From the NCBI GenBank assembly GCA_922989275.2, contig OV277870.1:37940356-38004355 (forward strand): 64,000 bases of DNA, given 5' to 3'. The first letter of the stretch is position 1. The number at the start of each line of letters is the position of its first letter. Positions 9,250-17,829 of the stretch are shown here, in pieces. Origin of the DNA: Gari tellinella. Lineage: Eukaryota; Mollusca; Bivalvia; Cardiida; Psammobiidae. Made by a program: the position numbers and the translations under genes. The notes beneath the pieces are model-generated. The model had not been told where the DNA came from. It was given only the letters and a program-made list of their open reading frames with translations, and searched no databases.

Positions 9250-11316
9250 TTATTTCTTCCACACATAATCGTCCAGATATTTAGGCGGACGGCGTTCTCG
9301 CCTTGGTCGTTCGTCCGACTGTTCGTTCACTTTCTGACCAGTGTCTGTATTCTCACTCTCAATCTCCTCATCTAACAATAAATCATACCCTTCATTCATC
9401 CCCTGCTTTGTTTCAGAAAGTTCATTATGTACTTTCTTCATTTGTGACGAGTTTCTTGTCACTTTATGTCCATTTCGTTCTGCAGTGATCATCGTTCCAC
9501 GTTTTTCCGTAACATTGTATGGAACCGATTTGTAATGCGTATTCATTTTTGCTTTGTTTTCATTACGGAGCAAAACCTTATCTCCTAACGAGATGTGTTT
9601 TTCTTTTGCCTGATTCTTTTGATCTTGGTAATTTTTACTGTAAGATTTACTTTTCTCATCATTGCGTCTTGCATTTTCATCTGCTACCCTATCATCGTTT
9701 GGTGCGACAGCCTCAGGCAAACGAGTTTTTGCCTCACGCCGAAACAACATACGAAAGGGTGAATATCCCGTGACAGTATGAGGTGTTGCTCTGTACTGCC
9801 TAAGAAACTTTTGCATTTCTGACTTCCAATTTTTTCCTTCAACTTTAGCAGATCTTACACTTTTCATAAGCGGTTTGTTAAATGATTCCGCTTGAGCATT
9901 TGCTCTTGGCCACAACGGTGTAACCTTTCTATGAATGAAACCCATATGCTTAGCATAATTCTTGAACTGAATGCTGTTGAACGGACTTCCGTTATCCGAT
10001 TTAATCACCATCGGCACACCAAATATAGCCAGTACTTTGTCTAATACCGGAATGATTGAGTTTGCCGATACTGATTTCACAATTTCAACAACTGGATATC
10101 GCGAATACTCGTCTGTGATCACCATTAAGTATTCCCCCGTGTCTAATGGACCACAAAAGTCAGCACTTAGATTTTGCCAAGGACCAGAAGGCATTTCCGA
10201 CATTCTAAGTGGTTCCCTTGGTTTCGCTTCCTTCGTATTAGCCTGGCATGCCATACATCCTTGTATTGCCTTTTCAATTTCTGTATTGAGATTTGGAAAC
10301 CAAACTTTAGAGCGTATGAAACTCTTTGTTCGCGTTAATCCCTGATGTCCTTCATGACCCAATTTAATTGCTTTGGTTCGCAGAGATTTTGGCATTACTA
10401 TTTTGTCATTTCTAAGTAAAACTGTATCACAATGAACAGTTAGTTCGTCTTTCACATTTCTGAGTGATAAGAGTTCTTCCATGTCAATGTTTCCGCTGTT
10501 CCCAAGTGATTTTAGTTCAAACCACCTCCCTGTTTTCGCGAACTCAACAGCCTGTTGAATAGTTTCGTCACTTAGTGACGCACTCTTAATTTCGTCCATG
10601 GTCATGGCATTCGGAACGGATTCCTCGCACACGAACGATACATATTCTTCGGCTAGATTTCTATTATTATGTTCACATTTCATTGGATTGCGTGACATAT
10701 AATCTGAAGGATTGTCTTTCCCTGGCCTATACACAATCTGCATTTTGAATGGTTGGAGACGTAATCCCCATCGTTCTATACGTAATGGCGGCTGTTTCTT
10801 GGACCAGATAGTAGTCAATGGTTTGTGATCAGTGACAACTGTAAAGTGTGGTGCACCTTTCAAATACATTATGTAATGTTCACAGGCCCATACGATCCCT
10901 AATGCTTCTCTTTCAGTTTGACTATACCGCGATTCTGTTTCTGTCAATGCACGGCTAGCGTATGCCACTACTTTACCTTCCTGTGTCAATATCCCCGATA
11001 ACCCTACGGGCGATGCATCTGTGATCAATTCCGTATCACGATTTGGATCATAGTATGTGATGATCGTATCACTTGTCAGTTCCGTTTTCAGTTTGTCAAA
11101 CGCCTCTTGTTGACACGTAGTCCATTCCCATTTTACATCTTTTCTTGTCAGTTTCCTTAACGGTTCCGTTATGGTAGCATATCCATTGATAAATCTCGAG
11201 CAGTATCCTGTCATCCCGAGGAAACTTCTCAGTTCTGACACATTTGACGGTTCTTTGATTATCCTGATTGCTTCGATTTTCACTGGATCAGGAGATATAC
11301 CAGATGCTTTAAACAC
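9250..11316 (-). CDS. Pol fragment: RT tail, RNase H and integrase
   Basis: 688 codons open. The N-terminal ~90 residues are the end of an RT/connection domain (SGISPDPVKIEAI, SFLGMTGYCSRFI). RNase H follows with ITDASP, a glutamate in SQTEREAL, and VVTDHKPL. Integrase has an HHCC zinc-binding segment (HEGHQG... CMACQ) and a DDE core: ADFCGPL, KSDNGSPFNS, AQAESFN. A basic tail ends RRERRPPKYLDDYVWKK. The first ATG is probably not a natural start. In-frame homology extends a further ~16 codons upstream through EVTFFG, reaching the deletion joint near 11364-11375, so this was internal to a longer Pol. RT fingers and palm are missing, while RNase H and integrase motifs look intact. Confidence 0.9.
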   Translation of the reverse strand: MFKASGISPDPVKIEAIRIIKEPSNVSELRSFLGMTGYCSRFINGYATITEPLRKLTRKDVKWEWTTCQQEAFDKLKTELTSDTIITYYDPNRDTELITDASPVGLSGILTQEGKVVAYASRALTETESRYSQTEREALGIVWACEHYIMYLKGAPHFTVVTDHKPLTTIWSKKQPPLRIERWGLRLQPFKMQIVYRPGKDNPSDYMSRNPMKCEHNNRNLAEEYVSFVCEESVPNAMTMDEIKSASLSDETIQQAVEFAKTGRWFELKSLGNSGNIDMEELLSLRNVKDELTVHCDTVLLRNDKIVMPKSLRTKAIKLGHEGHQGLTRTKSFIRSKVWFPNLNTEIEKAIQGCMACQANTKEAKPREPLRMSEMPSGPWQNLSADFCGPLDTGEYLMVITDEYSRYPVVEIVKSVSANSIIPVLDKVLAIFGVPMVIKSDNGSPFNSIQFKNYAKHMGFIHRKVTPLWPRANAQAESFNKPLMKSVRSAKVEGKNWKSEMQKFLRQYRATPHTVTGYSPFRMLFRREAKTRLPEAVAPNDDRVADENARRNDEKSKSYSKNYQDQKNQAKEKHISLGDKVLLRNENKAKMNTHYKSVPYNVTEKRGTMITAERNGHKVTRNSSQMKKVHNELSETKQGMNEGYDLLLDEEIESENTDTGQKVNEQSDERPRRERRPPKYLDDYVWKK

Positions 11317-11330
11317 AACACCAAAGAATG

Positions 11331-11807
11331 TTACTTCTGTTTTGTTGTACTCACACTTTTCTTTCTGAGATGAAATGGAGTTCTCCTTGTCTTTTGTGCT
11401 ACGGGCTTTACATCTTTGTTTATGTGTAATTTAACTGTTTGAGTTTTCAGCTTACCTATTCCGTTATATATTCCTGGATATTTCCTTTCAACTGAGTCAG
11501 ATGCACTAACCGACTGTACGACTTTAACAACTTCGAGATCACTTGCTGTCTCGTACCCCAACAAAGTACCATAATTCCCTTTTACTAAGAAGAATTTTTC
11601 AACCAAGATTTTGTTGTTTTTCTCCACCGTTAACTCACAACATCCATGAATTTTCAGGTTTGGACCACCTCCGTACGGTAACAACTTTGGCAAGCGTTTG
11701 GTTTGAAGCTGTGGCTTCCCTATAGAAGCGTATGTACTTTCGTCAATGATGTTGACACTTGATCCGGTGTCAATGGTAGCTTTTACTTTTGCATTTCTGA
11801 CTTCCAA
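11331..11807 (-). pseudogene. Protease and RT-linker fragment of Pol
   Basis: Encodes a retropepsin-type protease with the DTGS active-site motif (ATIDTGSSVNIID) followed by the linker KPVAQKTRRTPFHLRK that normally leads into RT. Immediately after HLRK the sequence jumps to the KCEYNKTEVTFFG region near the end of RT. The jump also shifts frame, ending the ORF at TAA in STTKQK*. The first codons derive from filler DNA at 11792-11817. So the protease domain is separated from Gag by a stop and from RNase H/integrase by a deletion and frameshift. Confidence 0.85.
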
Positions 11808-11925
11808 TTTTTTCCTTACTTTGGCAAGCGTTTGGTTTGAAGCTGTGGCTTCCCTATAGAAGCGTATGTACTTTCGTCAATGATGTTGACACTTGATCCG
11901 GTGTCAATGGTAGCTTTTACTTTTG
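11684..11925 (-). repeat. 108-bp tandem duplication with 26-bp filler copied from integrase
   Basis: 11684-11791 and 11818-11925 are the same 108 bp (start of the protease, DTGSSVNII). Between them lie 26 bp. Together with the adjoining ACTTTTG they make a 33-bp match to 9807-9839 in the integrase region (for example GCATTTCTGACTTCCAATTT). The filler junction creates the stop that ends the Gag ORF. Confidence 0.9.
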
Positions 11926-12859
11926 TTTTATTTAGTTTCAATTCCGTTTTAGGCGTTTTTGAGTTCCCAACACTCTTGACAGATATGTGGTAGTTGAACT
12001 CGTCCTCTGAACCTGACTGTAGTTGGGTTTGCTGCTCTGTCACCTCGTTAACCTTTTTTCCTCGATTTCGGCAGCACCGAGCAAAATGATTCATTTTTTT
12101 GCAAATATTGCAGGTCTTCCCTCTGGCAGGACACGGAGCTGTTTTGTGCGGGAATTCGTACCCACAATTCCTGCATGCGGCAATGTCACGTGTTTTCTGT
12201 CTTGCTACAGCAGAGCCCTGACCTTTATCATGCTGAAATCTTCTATTTCCACGGCTACTCTCTCTCCGGCCACGAAATTTACCTTTTCCTTTCGACACTA
12301 CATTTATGTTTTTCTCTGTTTCCATCGCTGACGCCTGACTTTCAGATTGTTCTAGTAGCCTGCCCATTTGTAGAATATCAGCAAGACCTTTATCCGGTTC
12401 TCGGAGTGCCCTTCTGCGCAATTGTGTTGAGCGACAATTTTGAATGACTTGTTGTAATATTTCCTTGTTGATATTGTCAAACTTACAGTTTTTGGCTAGA
12501 GTTCTCAATTCCATAACAAACTCATCTAGTGTTTGGCCAATTTGTTGTTTGTAACTTCGAAATGTATAAATTTCCATTTGAGTATTTTTCTTTGGTGAAA
12601 AATAAGTGTTCAGCACACCCTTAGTTCCGTCGTAAGTTGTGCCGTCATCATCTCCCTTCTCCGCATCGTATATATCGAACACTTTTTCTCCTGCGTAGTG
12701 TAATAGCAGTGCCCTTTTCTGTGCTTCTTCTGAGATGTTTAACCCAACAAATAGGTTTTCCAACCTCGACAGCCATTTTTCCCATCTCGTACCGCAGTTT
12801 GACTTGTCAGTCTCTACATCAAACGACGGGAAATTTGGTAGATTACTGAGTGCCATCAC
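11816..12859 (-). CDS. Gag of the Steamer-like element, C-terminally disrupted
   Basis: 347 codons. Residues roughly 20-170 form a Gag capsid-like region (RWEKWLSRLENLFVGL, SYKQQIGQTLDEFVMELRTL). A basic stretch KGKGKFRGRRESSRGNRR follows, then two CCHC zinc knuckles: CRNCGYEFPHKTAPC (CX2CX5HX4C) and CNICKKMNHFARCC. The last ~35 residues are already the protease start (ATIDTGSSVNIID), because Gag and Pol were one frame. The ORF stops at the filler junction. The start codon is the first of two ATGs (MMALSN). Gag would bind its own RNA and form particles in the cytoplasm. Confidence 0.9.
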   Translation of the reverse strand: MMALSNLPNFPSFDVETDKSNCGTRWEKWLSRLENLFVGLNISEEAQKRALLLHYAGEKVFDIYDAEKGDDDGTTYDGTKGVLNTYFSPKKNTQMEIYTFRSYKQQIGQTLDEFVMELRTLAKNCKFDNINKEILQQVIQNCRSTQLRRRALREPDKGLADILQMGRLLEQSESQASAMETEKNINVVSKGKGKFRGRRESSRGNRRFQHDKGQGSAVARQKTRDIAACRNCGYEFPHKTAPCPARGKTCNICKKMNHFARCCRNRGKKVNEVTEQQTQLQSGSEDEFNYHISVKSVGNSKTPKTELKLNKTKVKATIDTGSSVNIIDESTYASIGKPQLQTKRLPK

Positions 12860-12910
12860 ATTAAGCTTCTTGATCCATCCACTTAAGGTAATGTTTTTTA
12901 AGGTTGTTTT

Positions 12911-12923
12911 ATCCTCGTCGCCA
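12911..12923 (-). promoter_or_regulatory. Probable tRNA primer-binding site
   Basis: On the minus strand the 5' LTR ends AACA. After TC comes TGGCGACGAGGAT, which begins with TGG as primer-binding sites complementary to a tRNA CCA end do. The tRNA species was not identified. Confidence 0.6.
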
Positions 12924-12925
12924 GA

Positions 12926-13096
12926 TGTTATATCTCTTTATAGATATTATTGGGTTTAATAGATGAACACACCATTATTGTATATACTGTTTTAATATCG
13001 TAGCCTAGAACCGGAACTACAATCAATTAATATAACAAGGGATGCAGAATACATATATATAGATGGTAGGTCTCACATCGGTATAAGAATACAACA
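12926..13096 (-). repeat. 5' LTR of the Steamer-like element
   Basis: 171-bp partner of 8389-8559, same sequence, with outer TTGTC duplication at 13097-13101. Confidence 0.93.
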
Positions 13097-13101
13097 TTGT
13101 C

Positions 13102-14106
13102 CATTTAAAGTTTCAGGAAGGAAAGAGTTAATTAACGTTCATAAAGGTTCATACCTTGATAGGTCTAGATGCTGATCGTTGATAACTTCGGGTGTCAACG
13201 GGATGACGCACCTTCAGTACATAGGCGGGACGTTAAACTTTAGCAGAATCAACAACAAGTACGCAGTGGTGCACTGCTATATATACTTCTTAGATATAGT
13301 GTTGCTAAATGCGGCTTTAGGGCGTCTTGAAGGGTCTTATGAAAGACGCATGAAAAGACATTTCTAAGAGGAATTGGTAAAGGCGCCAAAGGGCGTGTAG
13401 ATCTATATGAGGGTTAACATACCGAAATATAGCCTTCTATTTACTGGCTATACTGAGTAATATCGTTGTTTTTGCCAGAGAAAAAGATGCTGCAAGCCAA
13501 ATGAACTTGTTGCGATAAATAACCTGGAGAGTAGATAAACAGAATATTGTCTTTCATCTTTATAATATGAGTCAGATGAACCCATTTCATGTATTAGCGC
13601 TGCGTGAGCATCGTCTGCTCAAAGTGTTGTCCGCTTTAATTCTGAAATTGACCCTTGGGTGAGATGCCTAATTAGTGATGCTATACTCCCTCTCTACAAC
13701 AACACCCAGTGGGAGACAGGGAGTTGTTATAGGGAGGAAACATTAAGAATTGGCTTATATTTACAAACATCTTAAACACAGATCAGACACCGCGTAACGC
13801 GGCGTCTGATCTGGATTCAAGCTGTGTGTCACTCGTCATTATATTTTTTCTGTCAAAATGTCCACTGATATGTCATTTTGAGAAAAATCAGCAGACGACC
13901 ATTTTAGGCTGACGATATTGAAGCAGTAAAAGCGTAAGATATAATTGTCTTCTTTTGGAAACAGTGGCAAGCCTTGTTGTCAGGTGGGAATCGTTGCTCG
14001 GATGTTGGACATTCATGCAATTGCTTTATAAGTAAACTATCTTCAATTCTAAACTTTAGAAATAAAAGCAGACAATAAGTTTGCGAGCTTACGATGTCAT
14101 GATTTG
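13102..14106. other. Intronic repeat remnants between retrotransposon and exon 2
   Basis: Near 13682-13740 there is a rearranged piece of the CAGTGCTCCC MITE (CTCCCTCTCTACAACAACAC, GGGAGACAGGGAG). Near 13776-13835 a P1-type palindrome appears (CAGACACCGCGTAACGCGGCGTCTG). No exon seen. Confidence 0.5.
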
Positions 14107-14341
14107 CAGGGCTGCCATTTCTCCGGATTTTTATTCCAACAGATAATAGCTTTAAGCAGGCTGAAAGTAAAGCAGAATGCGCCTCAAGGCGCATTCTGCT
14201 TTACTTTCAACCTGCTTTAAGCATCACATGTCTTAAAAACTAGAAACAGACTATGAGTTAAAGGTATAATCCGGAAAATCGGGCTTGAAAAATTGAAAAT
14301 TTGAAATCTTAGGATTTTGTTATCAACTTATGGCAGGCCTG
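14107..14341 (+). mobile_element. hAT-like MITE, CAGGGCTGCCAT family (copy 2)
   Basis: Ends CAGGGCTGCCAT and ATGGCAGGCCTG. 6-bp flanks GATTTG and GACTTG (one mismatch). Core palindrome AAAGCAGAATGCGCCTCAAGGCGCATTCTG shortened here to its centre GCGCCTCAAGGCGC. Its right end is only 48 bp upstream of gene 1 exon 2. Confidence 0.85.
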
Positions 14342-14389
14342 GACTTGCAATGAAAGAGCTATTTTTTGTACGTTTGTTTTTGTTTCCAG

Positions 14390-14557
14390 ATCTTCAACAA
14401 ACAGAACAGAATTAAACGGGTATTTGAGGCGAAGGGGATCGCGTATGAGGAGATTGACCTATGTAGGGACCAGGATACGAGGAATTTAATGAGAGAGAAG
14501 GCCGGTATATCGAATCTACTTCCGCCCGCCATCTTCAATGGCGACACATATTGCGGG
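14390..14557 (+). CDS. SH3BGRL3-like: SH3BGRL3-like gene 1, coding exon 2
   Basis: 56 codons, phase 0 at both ends. Acceptor is GTTTTTGTTTCCAG and donor is GTGAGT. The encoded segment holds the helix IFNKQNRIKRVFEAKGI, strand YEEIDLC, and the cis-proline loop LLPPAIFNGDTYCG. The PP-IFN and NGD-YCG signatures are characteristic of the SH3BGRL family, where this proline-rich stretch overlaps the SH3-binding motif. No CXXC redox motif is present, as expected for the family. Gene 2's exon 2 has exactly the same length. Confidence 0.9.
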
Positions 14558-14914
14558 GTGAGTAACACAGTGCCACAGAAGTCTTTTAAGTTTACCAATA
14601 CAGTAACGGAATTTTACGACATTAGTCATTACTGCATTAACTCAGTAAATTCTAGTAACGACTACACTTGCCATTTACAAACTCTGTACCAGTAAAGAGT
14701 ACACTTGTCCAATGCGATCAAAGAGCTCAAGCAGGATCCTAAATAATTGTCAATGGACAAGACTAAAATATATTTATAAGTTATATTTTCTACTGTTTTA
14801 AACTAAAAACTGATGACAGCGTAAAGCAGAATGAAATAAAACGGGAAATTTTAGATAATAAATCTGCTGTATACGTAATAGAGAGGTTTGACTGTATGTG
14901 TTTACAACAGAAGA

Positions 14915-14998
14915 CTGCTTAAAGCAAGATGACAGTAAAATAGAAAGCTCCTGTAGGAGCTTTCTGTTTTACTGTTACATTGCTTTAAACTGTCACAT
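14915..14998. repeat. GCTTAAAGCAAG...CTTTAAACTGTCAC palindrome
   Basis: Arms carry GACAGTAAAATAGAAAGCTCC and its partner AGGAGCTTTCTGTTTTACTG. This is the internal palindrome of the TA-flanked elements at 22216-22408 and 42521-42704, here without their ends. Confidence 0.7.
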
Positions 14999-15529
14999 GT
15001 GTTATATATGTTACAGGGATTAAATGTAATCAGGGATTAAGCGTAATCACTGGGCGTTTTAGGGAATTGATGAAATGTCACTTTTTTCATCAAATTAATA
15101 GATTTGTACTATCAAGACATTTCTATTGGTTTTAAACATCATGCTTTCTTGAAATGTCATGGTCTAATGAACGTTCATACAATGTTTCTCGCACAAGTGA
15201 ATGAAAATAAGTGAACAGTGTGTATTTAAGTCAGGACAATTAAAAATCAAGACATCTGTCGTGTTAATAAGGTTAACAACATATTTTATTGTGTGGAACT
15301 TGCCTTCGAACTTAATGAACTAAACGAGGTAAGAGTCATTACTTTAACCAAAAGTAGCTGCCAAATATTTATAAAAATTCAACGAAAAGCTTCAAAATTA
15401 CGCCTTTTCCCTGGGAAATTTAGGGTTTTCGTGAAATCCCTAATTTTTCAGGGATTTCACGTATTCCCTGATAACACTTAATCCCTGTAACATATACAAT
15501 GAGTTAGCCTTCATTTTAGTGGTAGTACT

Positions 15530-15721
15530 CAAGGCTCCAGATAAGGGGGAGTACTCTGAGCAAACCCAACATTTTCTCACTTATTTCAGTACCAAATCCT
15601 ATGGTGTTATTACTCATTAGAATTGTCTCTTGGAGACAATTCTAATGAGTAGTAACACCATAGGGTTTAAAGTGGAATAAAGATTTTAATTTTTGAAATA
15701 CCCCCCTTATCTGGAGCTCTG
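15530..15721 (+). mobile_element. hAT-like MITE, CAGGGCTCCAGATAAG family (copy 2)
   Basis: Ends CAAGGCTCCAGATAAGGGGG and CCTTATCTGGAGCTCTG. Central palindrome ATTAGAATTGTCTC/GAGACAATTCTAAT. GTACT directly flanks both ends (15525-15529, 15722-15726). The right end lies 49 bp before gene 1 exon 3. Confidence 0.85.
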
Positions 15722-15770
15722 GTACTAGAGAAGTGTTACTGTGTTTAGAATGATTTGTGTTTTGCTGCAG

Positions 15771-15836
15771 GATTTCCAAGAGTTTGAAGATGCAGTGGAA
15801 GAAGGTTTACTGAAAGATTTCCTCAAGCTGCAATAG
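15771..15836 (+). CDS. SH3BGRL3-like: SH3BGRL3-like gene 1, coding exon 3 (C-terminus)
   Basis: Begins after the acceptor TTTTGCTGCAG and encodes DFQEFEDAVEEGLLKDFLKLQ in two pieces: the helix DFQEFEDAVEEG and the tail LLKDFLKLQ, then TAG. The final amphipathic helix ending FLKL is typical of SH3BGRL3. The protein totals 92 aa. The exon continues past the stop to the first GTAAGT donor at 15861, so a 3' UTR intron is expected, as in gene 2. The last ten codons plus this donor are the founding unit of the 87-bp tandem array that follows. Confidence 0.88.
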   Translation, partial: DFQEFEDAVEEGLLKDFLKLQ

Positions 15837-16936
15837 CCGTGCCTAAAAGTGTGAATGAATGTAAGTATCCACCAGTATATGTCTCAACGTAGTTTATTGA
15901 AAGATTTCCTCAAGCTGCAATAGCCGTGCCTAAAAGTGTGAATGAATGTAAGTATCCACCAGTATATGTCTCAACGTAGTTTACTGAAAGATTTCCTCAA
16001 GCTGCAATAGCCGTGCCTAAAAGTGTGAATGACTGTAAGTAACCACCAGTATATGTCTCAACGTAGTTTACTGAAAGATTTCCTCAAGCTGCAATAGCCG
16101 TGCCTAAAAGTGTGAATGACTGTAAGTAACCACCAGTATATGTCTCAACGTAGTTTATTGAAAGATTTCCTCAAGCTGCAAAAGCCGTGCCTAAAAGTGT
16201 GAATGACTGTAAGTAACCACCAGTGTATGTCTCAACGTAGTTTATTGAAAGATTTCCTCAAGCTGCAATAGCCGTGCCTAAAAGTGTGAATGACTGTAAG
16301 TAACCACCAGTATATGTCTCAACGTAGTTTATTGAAAGATTTCCTCAAGCTGCAATAGCCGTGCCTAAAAGTGTGAATGACTGTAAGTAACCACCAGTAT
16401 ATGTCTCAACGTAGTTTACTGAAAGATTTCCTCAAGCTGCAATAGCCGTGCCTAAAAGTGTGAATGACTGTAAGTAACCACCAGTGTATGTCTCAACGTA
16501 GTTTATTGAAAGATTTCCTCAAGCTGCAATAGCCGTGCCTAAAAGTGTGAATGACTGTAAGTATCCACCAGTATATGTCTCAACGTAGTTTATTGAAAGA
16601 TTTCCTCAAGCTGCAATAGCCGTGCCTAAAAGTGTGAATGACTGTAAGTAACCACCAGTATATGTCTCAACGTAGTTTACTGAAAGATTTCCTCAAGCTG
16701 CAATAGCCGTGCCTAAAAGTGTGAATGACTGTAAGTAACCACCAGTATATGTCTCAACGTAGTTTACTGAAAGATTTCCTCAAGCTGCAAAAGCCGTGCC
16801 TAAAAGTGTGAATGACTGTAAGTATCCACCAGTATATGTCTCAACGTAGTTTATTGAAAGATTTCCTCAAGCTGCAATAGCCGTGCCTAAAAGTGTGAAT
16901 GAATGTAAGGATCCACCAGTATATGTCTCAACATAA
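15806..16936 (+). repeat. Exon-derived minisatellite: 13 units of exactly 87 bp
   Basis: Thirteen head-to-tail units start at 15806 + 87n with no length variation. Each contains codons for LLKDFLKLQ plus a stop (the stop is lost in units 5 and 12, CAAAAG for CAATAG), then CCGTGCCTAAAAGTGTGAATG, then a GTAAG donor and CCACCAGTATATGTCTCAAC. Units 1-2 and 13 have GAATGTAAG; the inner units have GACTGTAAG. Unit 1 is the genuine exon end; the other 12 are duplicates downstream of the stop codon. Confidence 0.95.
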
Positions 16937-16962
16937 CTACTCACAAATAACCTCTTTCAGTC

Positions 16963-17041
16963 AGCAAGCCTTGCTATAGAACTAATTCGATGTTGCCCGG
17001 TTGAAGTCAGACGCGCAGAACCATCAATTACCAACCGTCAG
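16963..17041 (+). other. Possible 3' UTR exon of gene 1
   Basis: AATAACCTCTTTCAG at 16949-16962 is a good acceptor just past the array and would pair with a donor in the array. Downstream sequence is non-coding and runs into a MITE at 17042. No polyadenylation signal was assigned. Confidence 0.4.
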
Positions 17042-17297
17042 CAGGGCTGCCATTTCTCCGGAATGTTCCTAAATATTCGGATTTTCCCCCAGTACATGGT
17101 ACCTAAAAGCAGGCTGCAAGTAAAGCAGAATGCGCCTGAAGGCGCATTCTGCTTTTCTTACAGCCTGCTTTCAATAGCCGCATGTCAACAAAACTAGAAA
17201 CAGGCGATGGGATAAAGGTACGATTCGTAAAATCGCACTTGAAAAATGTAAATTCTGAAATCTTAGGATTTTTTAATGTCTACTTATGGCAGCCCTA
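17042..17297 (+). mobile_element. hAT-like MITE, CAGGGCTGCCAT family (copy 3)
   Basis: Ends CAGGGCTGCCAT and ATGGCAGCCCTA, flanked by a perfect 6-bp duplication CGTCAG (17036-17041, 17298-17303). Core palindrome GCAGAATGCGCCTGAAGGCG. Non-coding. Confidence 0.9.
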
Positions 17298-17829
17298 CGT
17301 CAGTGAACCCCATCTATATCAAACTTATTTAAGCATATAAGTACGTTAACTCCTCTCATCGATGCCGTCGCTATGATAACCCCGTTTCATAAATATTGAC
17401 TTAACTTATCTTTGCTAAGGTTATCCTAAGATTTGACGTCTATTTATGATAGCCTCCTGGCACTCCTTCATTCGCAAATTTTCCAACCATCAGTACAAAT
17501 CAGCTATCCCTTTTCTCCACAGAATCGCCTTTTAGCGTGTTTAAGTTATTCATCCACTGAAAATTAGTGCCAAATTAAACATGCTACATATCCTAACAGA
17601 CGGTAGCTTAAAAAGGATGAAAATAAAGCAGATTCTGCTTTACTTTCAATCTGCTTTGAGTGGTCATCTGATGCATTTGTTTCCAATTATACAAATCATC
17701 TTCCATATCCAGAAGCATTCGTTACAAATTATATTTATCGTCTTTCATGTCTTTGTATATTTTTTCCAATTATATTTTTCGTAATTGGTTATTGGTTTCC
17801 GTTTGTTGTCGACTGTATTTCTCGTTTTT

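Larger units (their letters stand above)
8389..13096 (-). mobile_element. Steamer-like Ty3/Gypsy LTR retrotransposon, RT-deleted
   Basis: A 4,708-bp element on the minus strand, bounded by two 171-bp LTRs that appear identical and by a perfect 5-bp target duplication TTGTC (8384-8388 and 13097-13101). Minus-strand order: LTR, primer-binding region, Gag with two zinc knuckles, aspartic protease, tail of RT, RNase H, integrase, polypurine tract, LTR. LTR size, total size (Steamer is close to 5 kb with ~177-bp LTRs) and domain order fit the Steamer-like clade of bivalves. It is young (no LTR divergence) yet defective: the central RT, including the catalytic YxDD, is deleted, and the protease region carries a 108-bp duplication with filler. 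It sits antisense in intron 1 of gene 1. Mobilisation would need proteins supplied in trans. Confidence 0.93.
2943..14389 (+). other. Gene 1 intron 1 (11.4 kb)
   Basis: The intron starts GTATGT and ends in a pyrimidine-rich TTTGTTTTTGTTTCCAG acceptor. It holds MITEs of several families and, at 8389-13096, a Steamer-like retrotransposon in antisense orientation. No other host exon was recognised inside it. Confidence 0.75.
14558..15770 (+). other. Gene 1 intron 2
   Basis: GTGAGT to TTTGCTGCAG. It contains a palindrome at 14915-14998 and a hAT-like MITE at 15530-15721. The remainder (about 15000-15529) has a small inverted repeat, CAGGGATT...AATCCCTG (15015-15485), but no exon. Confidence 0.75.

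Noticed and set aside
15806..16936. CRISPR-like or coding repeat array
   Set aside because: The units are contiguous with no spacers, and 12 of 13 follow the gene 1 stop codon; it is an exon-derived tandem duplication.
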